Counted from the stretch's first letter, positions 6,376 through 14,521 are shown. The stretch is 20,437 nucleotides of DNA from Planctomycetales bacterium (GCA_030673005.1 DAOVFI010000007.1:1-20437); one strand, 5' to 3'. The notes: generated from the sequence alone by a model not told the origin. Program-made: numbers and translations.

Positions 6376-7128
6376 TTACAAGCCCGTATCGCCGAATCGA
6401 GCATGCCTGCTCGCTCCAGCAATGCAGATTAACGCCGCAATTACGGCCCATGCGCCGACAGTAAAATACCATGCCACCGCCCCGCTGGGGACGTGCCGTC
6501 CAAGGACCGTGTATTCATAAAGGACAGGACTTTCATTCCAGACGAATGCGTCACTGTCGTCGAGGCATCCCGCCGTTGCGAAGACGGGATTAAAAGCCCT
6601 GACGACAAACGCGATCCGCCCTTGCCAGACCGGGCCGGCAGAGAGGATAAGCGTATTGGTCCAGAACGGACCGGCTGCGACGACCAATAATATTATAATC
6701 ACAACCCCGGCGAGGATATGACGGCTTGCCAACCGTCGGGCCAGAAACACCACCGAACACCCCGCCAGTACCAGGCTGCACCAGATAAGGTATATTTTAA
6801 CCGCGCCAAGCGGTCCGACCGCCCCGCCGCCGGCAGTAACAAGCACGATCAGGACTACGATACTCGAATCCAGCACCGCCCCGCCGCGGAGCAGGCCGTC
6901 CAGAATCGTCCGCCCGCCGGCGGCAAAGACAGGCGCAGCGATAACAACCCACAGCAGCGAAACAAGCAGTGTCGTAATAACCGCACCGGCCGGCGAGAGA
7001 GTCCCGGCTGCAAGGACGAAAGTCACCAGTTGAACGGCTACCGTGGCGCCGGCGGCGACCAGCATCGCCGCTGCATTCGCGCGAAGAACCGATAAAACGC
7101 CGACGGATTGGTCGGACCTGACGCTCAT
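6376..7128 (-). CDS. Multi-pass membrane protein of unknown function
   Basis: The 250-residue product is strongly hydrophobic, with about six predicted membrane spans. They lie near residues 20-42, 47-70, 88-105, 110-130, 138-158 and 222-240. The loop after the fifth span (about 160-215) contains CLDDSDAFVWNESPVLYEY and is probably on one side of the membrane. The spans are rich in Val, Ala, Ile and Leu with few charges, and no transporter signature such as an ABC permease EAA loop is visible. The architecture resembles small integral proteins annotated only as hypothetical in planctomycetes. No clear ribosome-binding site precedes ATG 7128, which lies 46 bases from element B copy 2. It ends 27 bases from the convergent kinase gene, with no proper terminator between them. 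Confidence 0.72.
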   Translation of the reverse strand: MSVRSDQSVGVLSVLRANAAAMLVAAGATVAVQLVTFVLAAGTLSPAGAVITTLLVSLLWVVIAAPVFAAGGRTILDGLLRGGAVLDSSIVVLIVLVTAGGGAVGPLGAVKIYLIWCSLVLAGCSVVFLARRLASRHILAGVVIIILLVVAAGPFWTNTLILSAGPVWQGRIAFVVRAFNPVFATAGCLDDSDAFVWNESPVLYEYTVLGRHVPSGAVAWYFTVGAWAVIAALICIAGASRHARFGDTGL

Positions 7129-7174
7129 TAGTATTGCTCGAAAGCGGGATTACCATTCTGTTATAAATCAATTA

Positions 7175-7315
7175 CCGGGTGGCACGGTCAAGCAATTTGA
7201 GGTTTTTTTTTAAAAAAAACCTCAAATTGCTTGGCCGTGTCGGTAACAAGAGGCTTCCACGGCCAAGCAAGGTCGAGGCCAAACGGCCTCAACCTTGCTT
7301 GACCGTGCCACCCGG
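7175..7315. repeat. Structured palindromic element B, copy 2
   Basis: The ends form a perfect 21-bp inverted repeat (7175-7195 with 7295-7315; core GGGTGGCACGGTCAAGC as in copy 1). Hairpin A is an almost loopless palindrome, 7183-7210 with 7212-7239, pairing 27 of 28 positions and including a run of nine T then eight A. Hairpin B pairs 7258-7280 with 7285-7307 (two mismatches). The stem bases match copy 1, but the tips of both hairpins differ in sequence while staying self-complementary. It occupies the spacer between the membrane protein start and the 3' end of the YdjY-domain gene. Confidence 0.87.
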
Positions 7316-7367
7316 CAAATCAGGCTTTCATGGCCGCCCGGCCGCCCGGTAAATCAGGTGTTGCAGA

Positions 7368-8636
7368 CTATTTCAGTTTCTTATCGCCCGCCTTTTCCTG
7401 CTTTTTCTTCTGTGCGGCATGTTCGTTCAGGGCCGCCTTCAGCCGGGTGGCGTAGTCCGCCCACAGTTCCGAAAGTTCCTCGATTTGTTTTCGCCTCCGC
7501 TCGATGTGTCGAAGCGCAGCGGCTGCGTCTTCTGCCGGATCGACTATCAGTTCCTCGGCCCGTCCGAACCTGTCCTTCCACCAGGCTAGCGCCCTGGCGG
7601 TCTCGGCCGAAGTCCGAGGCAGTATCTCGGCAGGCGGGGTCAAGACCCTGAAACGTATCCTTTTCAGGCCGGCCTGTTCGAGGATTTCCTTCAGCCGCTC
7701 GTGATCGAACAGAAGCGCGCGCGAGTCGATACGTACAACCGCCGAGGCGTCGGCGTGGCGGGAGAGGAAACGCCTGACGGCACGTGCAATGTTCTCCGGC
7801 ACGACGGGTATGCCGTCCATTTTAATCCTGCCGAGGGCGTCCACACTGAAGGACATCCTGGCGGCAGGGGCCGTCTCAGAGCCCTTTGTCGCCTTGATTA
7901 TCAACTTCACCGGCGTGCCCTTTGGGGGCACAACGGCGGGATTGGCGGCAAATTCGAGAAACGCATTCTTGTCGGTGCTCTTGAAGGGTACGTCGATGAC
8001 GCCGGCGGGAAAATTCGTTACGGTTATATGAAGACCTTCCAGGTCGGCCCAGTACCGGCCGTTGTCGAGGAAATCCGAACCTACGAAGACCCATCGGGTC
8101 TTGTGCATCTTCTTCTTCGTCGCTACCTCCATCATCCAGTCGGTAATGGGAACCTCGCGTGTCCGGCCCTCCTTGTCGGTCCATTTCACGGAAATCTCCA
8201 GGCCCGCGCCCCTTGGTGAAACGAAGACGGGCTTCTTGCCCGCCGGGGTGATCCATTGTGCGGGCCTGCCCGGCGCAAGCCCCAGCACCAGCAGGGCCGC
8301 ATGGAGCGACGAGGGCGGAACATCGGTTGTCAGGAGCGTCTCATGGTCCTTTACGCCGCCCCTGCACAGGACAAACTCCAGCAGCCCCTTTCGCAGCATG
8401 ACGGTCGCATCGACGATGACCCGCCTTCCGGGCCGGTCGATCTTCAAATGTTTCAACGGCCCGGGCTTCTTCGGGACGTCGCCGGCGGGTGCGAATGCGT
8501 CGCCGCCACCGGCCGGACGAGTGGTCGGTTCACCGGACGCAGCCGGCGCTGCGCAAACCGCTATCACAGGCGCCAGCAAAATCAAGACAATACAGCCCAA
8601 TACACCGGAACCGCCAAAGGCTTTCGATATTGACAT
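7368..8636 (-). CDS. Exported YdjY-domain protein with ExbD/TolR-like second domain
   Basis: The 422-residue product has a signal peptide or signal anchor: a hydrophobic stretch at about 10-30 ending in Ala-rich sequence, then a Pro/Gly/Thr linker. Residues 65-230 match the YdjY-type domain of planctomycete proteins, with the hallmark KDHETLLTTDVPPSSLHAAL (96-115), LGLAPGRPAQW, WVFVGSDF (182-189) and the NFPAGVIDVP ending. Residues 258-333 resemble the periplasmic ExbD/TolR fold: a strand with default-zero phrasing (DALGRIKMDGIPV), an amphipathic helix, VVRIDSRALLFDHERLKEIL, then a strand. The C-terminal 80 residues are a Lys/Glu-rich coiled coil. The biochemical role of YdjY domains is not established to my knowledge. 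AGGAG is 6 bases from ATG 8636. Its own promoter and the upstream terminator separate it from the secretin operon. Confidence 0.78.
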   Translation of the reverse strand: MSISKAFGGSGVLGCIVLILLAPVIAVCAAPAASGEPTTRPAGGGDAFAPAGDVPKKPGPLKHLKIDRPGRRVIVDATVMLRKGLLEFVLCRGGVKDHETLLTTDVPPSSLHAALLVLGLAPGRPAQWITPAGKKPVFVSPRGAGLEISVKWTDKEGRTREVPITDWMMEVATKKKMHKTRWVFVGSDFLDNGRYWADLEGLHITVTNFPAGVIDVPFKSTDKNAFLEFAANPAVVPPKGTPVKLIIKATKGSETAPAARMSFSVDALGRIKMDGIPVVPENIARAVRRFLSRHADASAVVRIDSRALLFDHERLKEILEQAGLKRIRFRVLTPPAEILPRTSAETARALAWWKDRFGRAEELIVDPAEDAAAALRHIERRRKQIEELSELWADYATRLKAALNEHAAQKKKQEKAGDKKLK

Positions 8637-8713
8637 GCCATTCTCCTCGGCCGGATTTTCAAAATGAACGGTTCTTAATCTGCATCATTCATAAGCAACA
8701 GCGCAGAGAAAAT

Positions 8714-8742
8714 ATTATATTATTCCCACTTTTTTATTTCAT
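8714..8742 (-). promoter_or_regulatory. Promoter of the YdjY-domain gene
   Basis: On the minus strand, ATGAAA (8737-8742, four of six to the -35 consensus), a 17-base spacer and a perfect TATAAT (8714-8719) lie about 78 bases upstream of ATG 8636. The stretch is AT-rich compared with its surroundings and follows directly after the secretin operon's terminator, as expected for a new transcription unit. Confidence 0.55.
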
Positions 8743-8762
8743 GCAGTTTGTCGAGTCAGTCG

Positions 8763-8794
8763 AAAAAAACGCCCCGTCCACGTCCGACGGGGCG
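8763..8794 (-). terminator. Intrinsic terminator of the secretin operon
   Basis: On the minus strand a perfect 9-bp GC-rich stem (CGCCCCGTC, 7-base loop, GACGGGGCG; plus-strand 8770-8778 and 8786-8794) is followed at once by seven T (8763-8769). It begins 28 bases after the secretin stop codon. This is a textbook Rho-independent terminator. Confidence 0.88.
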
Positions 8795-8821
8795 CATTAT
8801 TTCAACCGGATTTACACCTTC

Positions 8822-11800
8822 CTACCTGCTTGGCGGAAAGGCGTCTAACTCGTACACTTTCTGGTCAATTATTGTCGGTTTTACCATGATCAGGAGCGTC
8901 TCGTCGTCGCGGACCTTTGCGCGATGCGTAAAGATGCGGTTGAGTATCGGTATCTTGGACAGAACCGGCACGCCCATCTCGCGTTCGGTTTCCCCGGCGG
9001 TTTTCTGTCCACCGAGCAGGAGCGTTCCGCCGTTTGGCACGGAGACGGTGCATTCAAGTTCCCGTCCTGTAACGTCCGGCAACTGTATGAAACCTTCTGA
9101 GCCCCATGCGAACCTGTCAATCCTGTTGATGGCCCTTTCGCCCGTCCCGATGGTCAGGGTAACGTAGTCTCGATTGGCCGAAATCGTCCCTTCGACATTG
9201 AGTGTCGTACCCGCCCATTCTCTCTGGATGTCCGGCCTGATGGCGGATACGTTAGCATCCACCACCGGTTCGAGTGTTGCTACATACGCCACCTGCCTTC
9301 CGACCCTGACGTAGGCCTGCTGGTTGTTGAAAAACGTAATTCGCGGCGCCGTCAGCATCCTTGTGGATGTATGCGCCTGCGTGGCCGAGACAAGAAAATC
9401 CACCTGGATATCGTCCAGGAAAGTACCGGCGATTTCCAGTCCGGACAGGCCTGTAGCCGCTGCGCCGATGTTACCGCCCACGCCGGTCTGGAGTCCGTGA
9501 GTGAACCCGTAACTGCCCATGCCCATCGTTACGGGCGTCATATTGTTGGTCCACCTGCCGCCATGCCACTGGGGTATGTTCATATTGGGGTTATTGGCTG
9601 GTGGAGTCAATGCACCTGTAACCGGATCCATTGTCCATCTACCCGCACCCGTAAGCCTCGCGCCTGTAAGCGGATCAACGGCCCACGCACCGCTTGCCGG
9701 GTCCATCTGGCGAGTTAGACTGGAACCAAGGTTAAAGTAGAAATCCAGGTCGATACCAACGTGACTGAGGAAGCCGGAACTGACGGTAATAATACGGGCC
9801 TCAACATTTATCTGAAGCGCCTGCGCCTGTCGCAGTTTTTCCAGCAGGCTTAAAATACCGCGATGATTCTCCGCCGTCTGGGTAACGACCATTTGTCCGC
9901 GCCACGGCTCGATCGAGATGCCTTCGCGTTCCCAGGACGGAGCATCTATGGTCCCGCGAATCATACCCCTTATCTCTTCCATCAATTGCCGCTGGCCCGG
10001 CTCGTCGTCATCGTCGTCATCATCGTCGTCGTCATCGTCGTCATCCCAGTCGTCGTCATCGTCGTCATCGTCGTCGTCACCCGGCTGGGAGATATTAATC
10101 CTGGGGCCTCTGAAGTTGGGAACGCGGAAGATCAGGTCGCGAATATCGTAAACTCGCGTTATTGTCTTCCTCGCCAGGTCGGCCTTGGTGGATATGGTAA
10201 TGACACCCTCGTCCACAACAAAACCCAGCGGCTCGGTGCCTACGTCCTCAAGGACAGTATCCAGGGCCTTTTTTAATGTAACATTCGTCAGGTGGACGTT
10301 TACCTGGGTGGTCTTTTCGACACCAGCCGTCCCCAGCACGGGCCACTTGACATGGATATTGCACTTGCGGATGTCGCTGAGAAACTGGATTACATCCTTG
10401 AAGGCAATGCCTTCGAATTTCAGTTCCTCGATAGGCTTATTCAGGATTCTACGTGTCTCGTAACTCGCACCGCTGGCATCGGGAAGCCCTTCATCTTTGA
10501 CACTCAAATGCTTGGCGCGGACTTCCTGCCAGTCTTCGGGATAAGTGAGCAGCTCGTACCAGGGGATTGCCGACCGCCGGATGTCGTCAAACTGCTCCAG
10601 TTCATTTTCCAGCATTATCCTTTTGGTTTTCTTCGCTGCGAGGATTTTCACGAAGCGGTTCATCTCGGTGTACCATTCCGCCGCCCATTGGTCGTTCGGG
10701 TCCAGTTTTTGGATCCGTTTGCATATTTCAACCGCCCGTTCGTACTTATTGTCGTTGCGAAGAATCCGGACCTGGGCTTTCATCATCGCGATCTGTTCGT
10801 TCTTGCGGCGAATCATGCCCATTTCCCGCTCAACTTTACGTTTCTCGATCGCGATGCGTTGTTTCTCGACTTGCTGCCGTTCCCACCTGGTTTTGACCAT
10901 GCTGATATATTCGAGCCGCTTGTCGGTTTCGATCTTCTTTTTGCGGTACTCCGCGTCAGTAAAGACGCTCTTGTTGGTTGCCATCAGCGTCTGGGCGTAT
11001 TGTACTTCCTGGGTTGCCCTGTCGAAGTCCTCCGGCCCCCGTGGCGCCTGCATAGCCTCGTGCGCCCGCTGGAGCGCCTGGTTATAGCGAACTTCGGTTT
11101 CCTGCTTTTTGATGCGGCGTATCTTCTCGAGGCGGGTTATGGCGGCCAGTCCGCTTTCGGTGCCGACAAGACGCCTGGCGTCAGCCAACCTCTTACGGGC
11201 GGGCTTATATCCCGGAGACTCCTTCACGGCGCGCTCGAAATGCACTATGGCGCGGGCAATCTGGCCTTTATTCAGCGCCTCGTCGCCCTTTTTAATGGCG
11301 GCCTTCGCCTTATCAACGCCGTCCTGGAGTTTCTTCAGGCGAACCTGTCGAGCCACTTCCTTCAGGTCCGTTTTGACCACCTTTACCGCCGGCTTCACCG
11401 CCGGCTTTGTCGCCGGCGCCGTAGCAGTCGGCGCAGGAAGGTCCGGACGGACGGTCGCGGTCTTCGGCTTCGCAGCGACAGCGGCTTTGGCGATTGCTAT
11501 CTTCTTTCCGGCCACTAACGCCCTCTGCGTCCGGGCGTCCTTGCGGACAGAAGCCGGGGCATACTCGCTTTTCGCCACCTTTTCGAAGAGCCTTCCTGCC
11601 TCGTCCAGATTACCGGCCTCGAGAGCCTCTTCGCCGTCGTTGTAAGCCTTCAGGACGATGTCCTGCTGCTTAATGTCGCCGTTGACCTTTGAAAGGTAGC
11701 CGTCCAACTGCTTTTTCTGAGCATCGGAAAGGCGGTCCCTGTCAACCTTCAGCAACACTGCCTGGGCATCTTTGAATTTAAGGGTCTTGTAATGCGCCGC

Positions 11801-11926
11801 ACCTTCCTTCAATAACGCCCGTGCCCGGTCGGTTTCAGCGTCCTGTCCCATCGCAATGGAACCGGAAAAAACCGAAACAGCCAATACAAACAACGTAACA
11901 ACCGATCGCAAATTAAGAGGCCGCAA
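8822..11926 (-). CDS. TPR-secretin: PilQ/GspD-like outer-membrane secretin
   Basis: Secretins form the outer-membrane channel for type IV pili or type II secretion. The 1034-residue product has a signal peptide (about 1-27, cut near AMG/QD). TPR-like and Lys-rich helical repeats follow to about 265, including KGQIARAIVHFERAVKESPG, then a long charged coiled coil (about 270-440). An STN/N0-type domain spans about 500-590 (FEGIAFKDVIQFLSDI, VLEDVGTEPLGFVVDEGVIT). Residues 617-641 are ten Asp, one Trp and fourteen Asp. The secretin core (about 700-1030) has INVEARIITVSSGFLSHVGI, RELECTVSVPNGGTLLLGG and VPVLSKIPILNRIF. The start is TTG at 11926, set by a perfect GGAGG 6 bases upstream. An N-terminal TPR module in place of stacked N1-N3 domains is a lineage-specific layout. 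It is the last gene of the operon. Confidence 0.9.
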   Translation of the reverse strand: MRPLNLRSVVTLFVLAVSVFSGSIAMGQDAETDRARALLKEGAAHYKTLKFKDAQAVLLKVDRDRLSDAQKKQLDGYLSKVNGDIKQQDIVLKAYNDGEEALEAGNLDEAGRLFEKVAKSEYAPASVRKDARTQRALVAGKKIAIAKAAVAAKPKTATVRPDLPAPTATAPATKPAVKPAVKVVKTDLKEVARQVRLKKLQDGVDKAKAAIKKGDEALNKGQIARAIVHFERAVKESPGYKPARKRLADARRLVGTESGLAAITRLEKIRRIKKQETEVRYNQALQRAHEAMQAPRGPEDFDRATQEVQYAQTLMATNKSVFTDAEYRKKKIETDKRLEYISMVKTRWERQQVEKQRIAIEKRKVEREMGMIRRKNEQIAMMKAQVRILRNDNKYERAVEICKRIQKLDPNDQWAAEWYTEMNRFVKILAAKKTKRIMLENELEQFDDIRRSAIPWYELLTYPEDWQEVRAKHLSVKDEGLPDASGASYETRRILNKPIEELKFEGIAFKDVIQFLSDIRKCNIHVKWPVLGTAGVEKTTQVNVHLTNVTLKKALDTVLEDVGTEPLGFVVDEGVITISTKADLARKTITRVYDIRDLIFRVPNFRGPRINISQPGDDDDDDDDDDWDDDDDDDDDDDDDDEPGQRQLMEEIRGMIRGTIDAPSWEREGISIEPWRGQMVVTQTAENHRGILSLLEKLRQAQALQINVEARIITVSSGFLSHVGIDLDFYFNLGSSLTRQMDPASGAWAVDPLTGARLTGAGRWTMDPVTGALTPPANNPNMNIPQWHGGRWTNNMTPVTMGMGSYGFTHGLQTGVGGNIGAAATGLSGLEIAGTFLDDIQVDFLVSATQAHTSTRMLTAPRITFFNNQQAYVRVGRQVAYVATLEPVVDANVSAIRPDIQREWAGTTLNVEGTISANRDYVTLTIGTGERAINRIDRFAWGSEGFIQLPDVTGRELECTVSVPNGGTLLLGGQKTAGETEREMGVPVLSKIPILNRIFTHRAKVRDDETLLIMVKPTIIDQKVYELDAFPPSR
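10004..10078. repeat. GAY trinucleotide repeat encoding a poly-aspartate tract
   Basis: On the coding (minus) strand this is an uninterrupted run of GAC and GAT codons broken once by TGG (10046-10048), giving 24 Asp and one Trp. The two Asp codons are interspersed in short blocks, so the DNA is an imperfect (GAY)n microsatellite capable of slippage in three-base steps that keep frame. Confidence 0.95.
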
Positions 11927-12113
11927 TGCTAACCTCCTTCCCTAAAAAAGTCCTTCCGCCCGGGAAGCGCCGACCATGTACGAATCAACGTCCCGAAACG
12001 GAAAATCTAACCACTGCGATTGCGGAGCAAGTCCGCCGCACCTACCAACGCCCATTATCATTATTACCGATCGCATGAAAGCCATTGACTGCTGATGCTG
12101 CGTGTGGACGGGA

Positions 12114-12143
12114 AGCATAATCCAATCACACTCGGGATTGCAA
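12114..12143 (-). promoter_or_regulatory. Possible internal promoter ahead of the secretin gene
   Basis: The 240-bp gap between the PilP-position gene and the secretin gene is the largest in the operon. On the minus strand it contains TTGCAA (12138-12143), an 18-base spacer and TATGCT (12114-12119), each four of six to consensus, about 190 bases before the TTG start. A weak short hairpin (CTTCC/GGAAG, about 11950-11965) followed by six T lies closer to the gene. Nothing else is evident in the gap. Confidence 0.22.
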
Positions 12144-12166
12144 GCGCAAAATCATCGGCTTTTTTT

Positions 12167-14521
12167 CTACGGTCTGTCCTCTTCGCCGGCGCCTCCGAGG
12201 GACGACTGTCCCGCCTCAAGCCGGAGTTTATTATATCGCGGCGATTTCATGTCCTCGATTTCCGTACGAGTACAAAGTTTCCCTTGCGCATCCAGGTAAA
12301 GCAGTTCCATCGTACTGGGAGAATAATTCATCCCTTTTACCCGCACTTTTTTTCCGAAGTCGAAGTCCACGGCAATAGCGCCGGTCTTGAAACTCACAAC
12401 CTTACTCTGGACTTCGCCGCTGTCCAGCTGAACCAGTTCTTTTGCGACGTCCCCGCCGATGGGTTCGCCTTTGTGAATCTTGAAACGATGCTTGATGCGC
12501 TGGCCCCACTGCTGGGTGAAGACTTCAATCTCAACCGTCTTCATCTGCTTGGCGTAGCCCACCACGAAGAACTCTGTCGGGCGCCTCACGTCCACCTGAC
12601 CGGACCAGTCCGACCACGGCGTTTTGAGCGCAATAACCTTCGCCTCGTCCTTGTCGATTACGTCGGAACTCCACCCCAGAAGCGGATTGACCAAGACTAC
12701 GCGGAGACGATAACTGTATGTCATCCCCTCTTCCAGATTCGTATCGTGAAACCACACCTCCACGATACCGGCGGGATTGCTCAATTGCTTCTCCAGCAGA
12801 GGAATCGACACGAGTGCGGGCGCTTCCAGTACAGCCGGTGCGGGTCGGTCTGCCCGTGGAGTCCGGCCCGGAACGGGACGCCTGTCCCTGTCTATCCCCG
12901 AAGGGCGCCTGGGGCCTTCCGTCCGGCCCTTATGTCGCTCAGGTCGGCGTTCGGACCGACGTTCGGACCGACGTTCAGGACTGCGTTCGGTCCGACGCTC
13001 AGGACGGCGTTCGGACAAGCGACTAGACCGCTTTCGTTCCTCCTCCAGACGTCTCTTTTCATTCGCGCGCCGAATCCTCTCCTTTTCCGCCAGACGGCGC
13101 TTCTTTTCCTGCTCTATCGTTTTTCGGCGTCTTTCCTCCTCCAGTCGGCGATCCGATTCTCCCGGCAAACGCTCGTCCGTGCCGGTTTTCGGCTCCACTT
13201 CGGGTTTCGGCAAAAGGTCGCATACACGAGTGGGAGCTTTATGACCGACGATCTGCCACGTGCCCGGCCGGCGATTCGGCCAGATGATGTTATAATAAGG
13301 TGGTTCGAGAATTTTTTCCTTATTCTCAATCCAAGCCAGTTCCGCAGCCTTTTTGCGGACTTCCTGGAAGTTTTTTCCGTCAGGCTTCGGTATAATCGGC
13401 AACGGCGCAGTACCCGGCAAAACGAACGGGGATATATTCTCAGGCTCGCTCCAGGTTCCGTTCGGAAGACAGTGGCGCCGCTGCACCTCAACTGCAAGGA
13501 AGACGAGCCTGGCCGGCGCGTACGTCTTTTCCATCGCCTTCTTCCATCCATCGCGAATTGTATTTATCTCAAGGACCGCCACGCCGTGAATCACATCTAC
13601 TTCCTTGCATTCGAAATTAGCCGACAGGGCGGCCACTCCGTCCCGGCGGGGTCCTGTTCTCCCTTCCCTGTCGCGAGCTACCCTCGGCCTGGTTCTACGT
13701 TCAGTCCTGCCCTCGGTCCTGCCTTCGGTCCTTCTATACTCGCGAACCTCACTGGGACGTCTGCCTTCGGTCCTGCCTTCGGTCCTTCTATGCTCGCGAA
13801 CCTCACTGGGACGTCTGCCTTCGGTCCTGCCTTCAGTCCTTCTATGCTCGCGAACCTCACTGGGACGCCTGCCTTCGGTCCTGCCCTCGGTCCTTCTATA
13901 CTCGTGAACCTCACTGGGACGCCTACCCTCCGTTCTCTCGCGCTCGCGCCTTATGGGTGCGGGTCGTACTGCCCGGACCGGCTGGACGGCCGGACCTGTA
14001 CCCGGGCGGGGTACGAGCTGAACTTCACTGTTAATCAGCACCAACGGCCGCTCGGGCTTCGGAAGCGGAAACAGATCGGCCAACCTGATCGGCTTGTGAT
14101 CGGCCTTTTTCACCTTTTCCGGTTTCAGGGATTTGCGCCCCTGTCCCCACGAGGATGACTCGATCTCCTTCCCGGCGATCTGGGGCCTGACGTCATTATT
14201 GTATTCCCGCAGGACCTTATCGGGATTATTGAAAATCCCCTTCAACCGGTCCCTGTAATTTTCTACACGCTCCTGCTTTACAACGACGGTTTTCATCCTG
14301 CTGTCCAGTTTCTCCGCCATTTCTTTCAAAGTTTTGTCAACCTCGCCGGGTTTGAAGGTCTTTTGGGACATACGGATGGGCGCCTTGACTTTCAGATCAA
14401 CCTCACGCGGGCTGGACAGACCCCAGTACACACCGGCGAAGATCAGGAACGCCGCCGCAATGCCCAGGACGATTTTTTCCACATGCTGTTCAATGAATCC
14501 GGCATCTTCTTTCATAGCCAT
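12167..14521 (-). CDS. PilP-position inner-membrane protein with Arg/Glu tandem repeats
   Basis: The 784-residue product has a short cytoplasmic start, one membrane span at 17-34 (IVLGIAAAFLIFAGVYWG) and a long periplasmic part. Residues 199-270 are four 18-residue repeats of the type RRTEGRTEGRRPSEVREH. Residues 450-545 form a second charged zone: a Lys/Arg/Glu coiled coil, then RRSERR and RRPERR repeats. Folded-looking domains surround these: about 285-440, and a C-terminal beta-rich region 575-784 with VEVWFHDTNLEEGMTYSYRL, which resembles a fibronectin-type strand pattern. It lies between the PilO-position gene and the secretin gene, the slot held by pilP in canonical pilMNOPQ operons. 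PilP links the inner-membrane complex to the secretin. No lipobox or real PilP similarity is visible, so the role is positional inference. GGGAG precedes ATG 14521. Confidence 0.7.
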   Translation of the reverse strand: MAMKEDAGFIEQHVEKIVLGIAAAFLIFAGVYWGLSSPREVDLKVKAPIRMSQKTFKPGEVDKTLKEMAEKLDSRMKTVVVKQERVENYRDRLKGIFNNPDKVLREYNNDVRPQIAGKEIESSSWGQGRKSLKPEKVKKADHKPIRLADLFPLPKPERPLVLINSEVQLVPRPGTGPAVQPVRAVRPAPIRRERERTEGRRPSEVHEYRRTEGRTEGRRPSEVREHRRTEGRTEGRRPSEVREHRRTEGRTEGRRPSEVREYRRTEGRTEGRTERRTRPRVARDREGRTGPRRDGVAALSANFECKEVDVIHGVAVLEINTIRDGWKKAMEKTYAPARLVFLAVEVQRRHCLPNGTWSEPENISPFVLPGTAPLPIIPKPDGKNFQEVRKKAAELAWIENKEKILEPPYYNIIWPNRRPGTWQIVGHKAPTRVCDLLPKPEVEPKTGTDERLPGESDRRLEEERRRKTIEQEKKRRLAEKERIRRANEKRRLEEERKRSSRLSERRPERRTERSPERRSERRSERRPERHKGRTEGPRRPSGIDRDRRPVPGRTPRADRPAPAVLEAPALVSIPLLEKQLSNPAGIVEVWFHDTNLEEGMTYSYRLRVVLVNPLLGWSSDVIDKDEAKVIALKTPWSDWSGQVDVRRPTEFFVVGYAKQMKTVEIEVFTQQWGQRIKHRFKIHKGEPIGGDVAKELVQLDSGEVQSKVVSFKTGAIAVDFDFGKKVRVKGMNYSPSTMELLYLDAQGKLCTRTEIEDMKSPRYNKLRLEAGQSSLGGAGEEDRP
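13711..13926. repeat. 54-bp tandem repeat array (four units) in coding sequence
   Basis: Three complete 54-bp units start at 13741, 13795 and 13849 with only a few substitutions between them. Flanking partial units bring the array to 216 bp, or four unit lengths. Each unit encodes 18 residues in frame, and each contains an internal half-repeat (the TEGRTEGR pair), which points to nested duplication. High DNA identity suggests recent expansion. Confidence 0.9.

Noticed and set aside
9863..11518. Long plus-strand open frames opposite the secretin gene, including a Val/Ile-rich stretch over 10000-10080.
   Set aside because: They are antisense to a well-supported secretin; the Val/Ile run is just the complement of the aspartate codons, and the proteins lack domain features.
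12095..14158. A 687-codon plus-strand frame with FGPAFGP-like repeats.
   Set aside because: The repeats are the antisense of the 54-bp Arg/Glu array. The minus-strand frame has a membrane anchor, a ribosome-binding site and operon context; this one has none.
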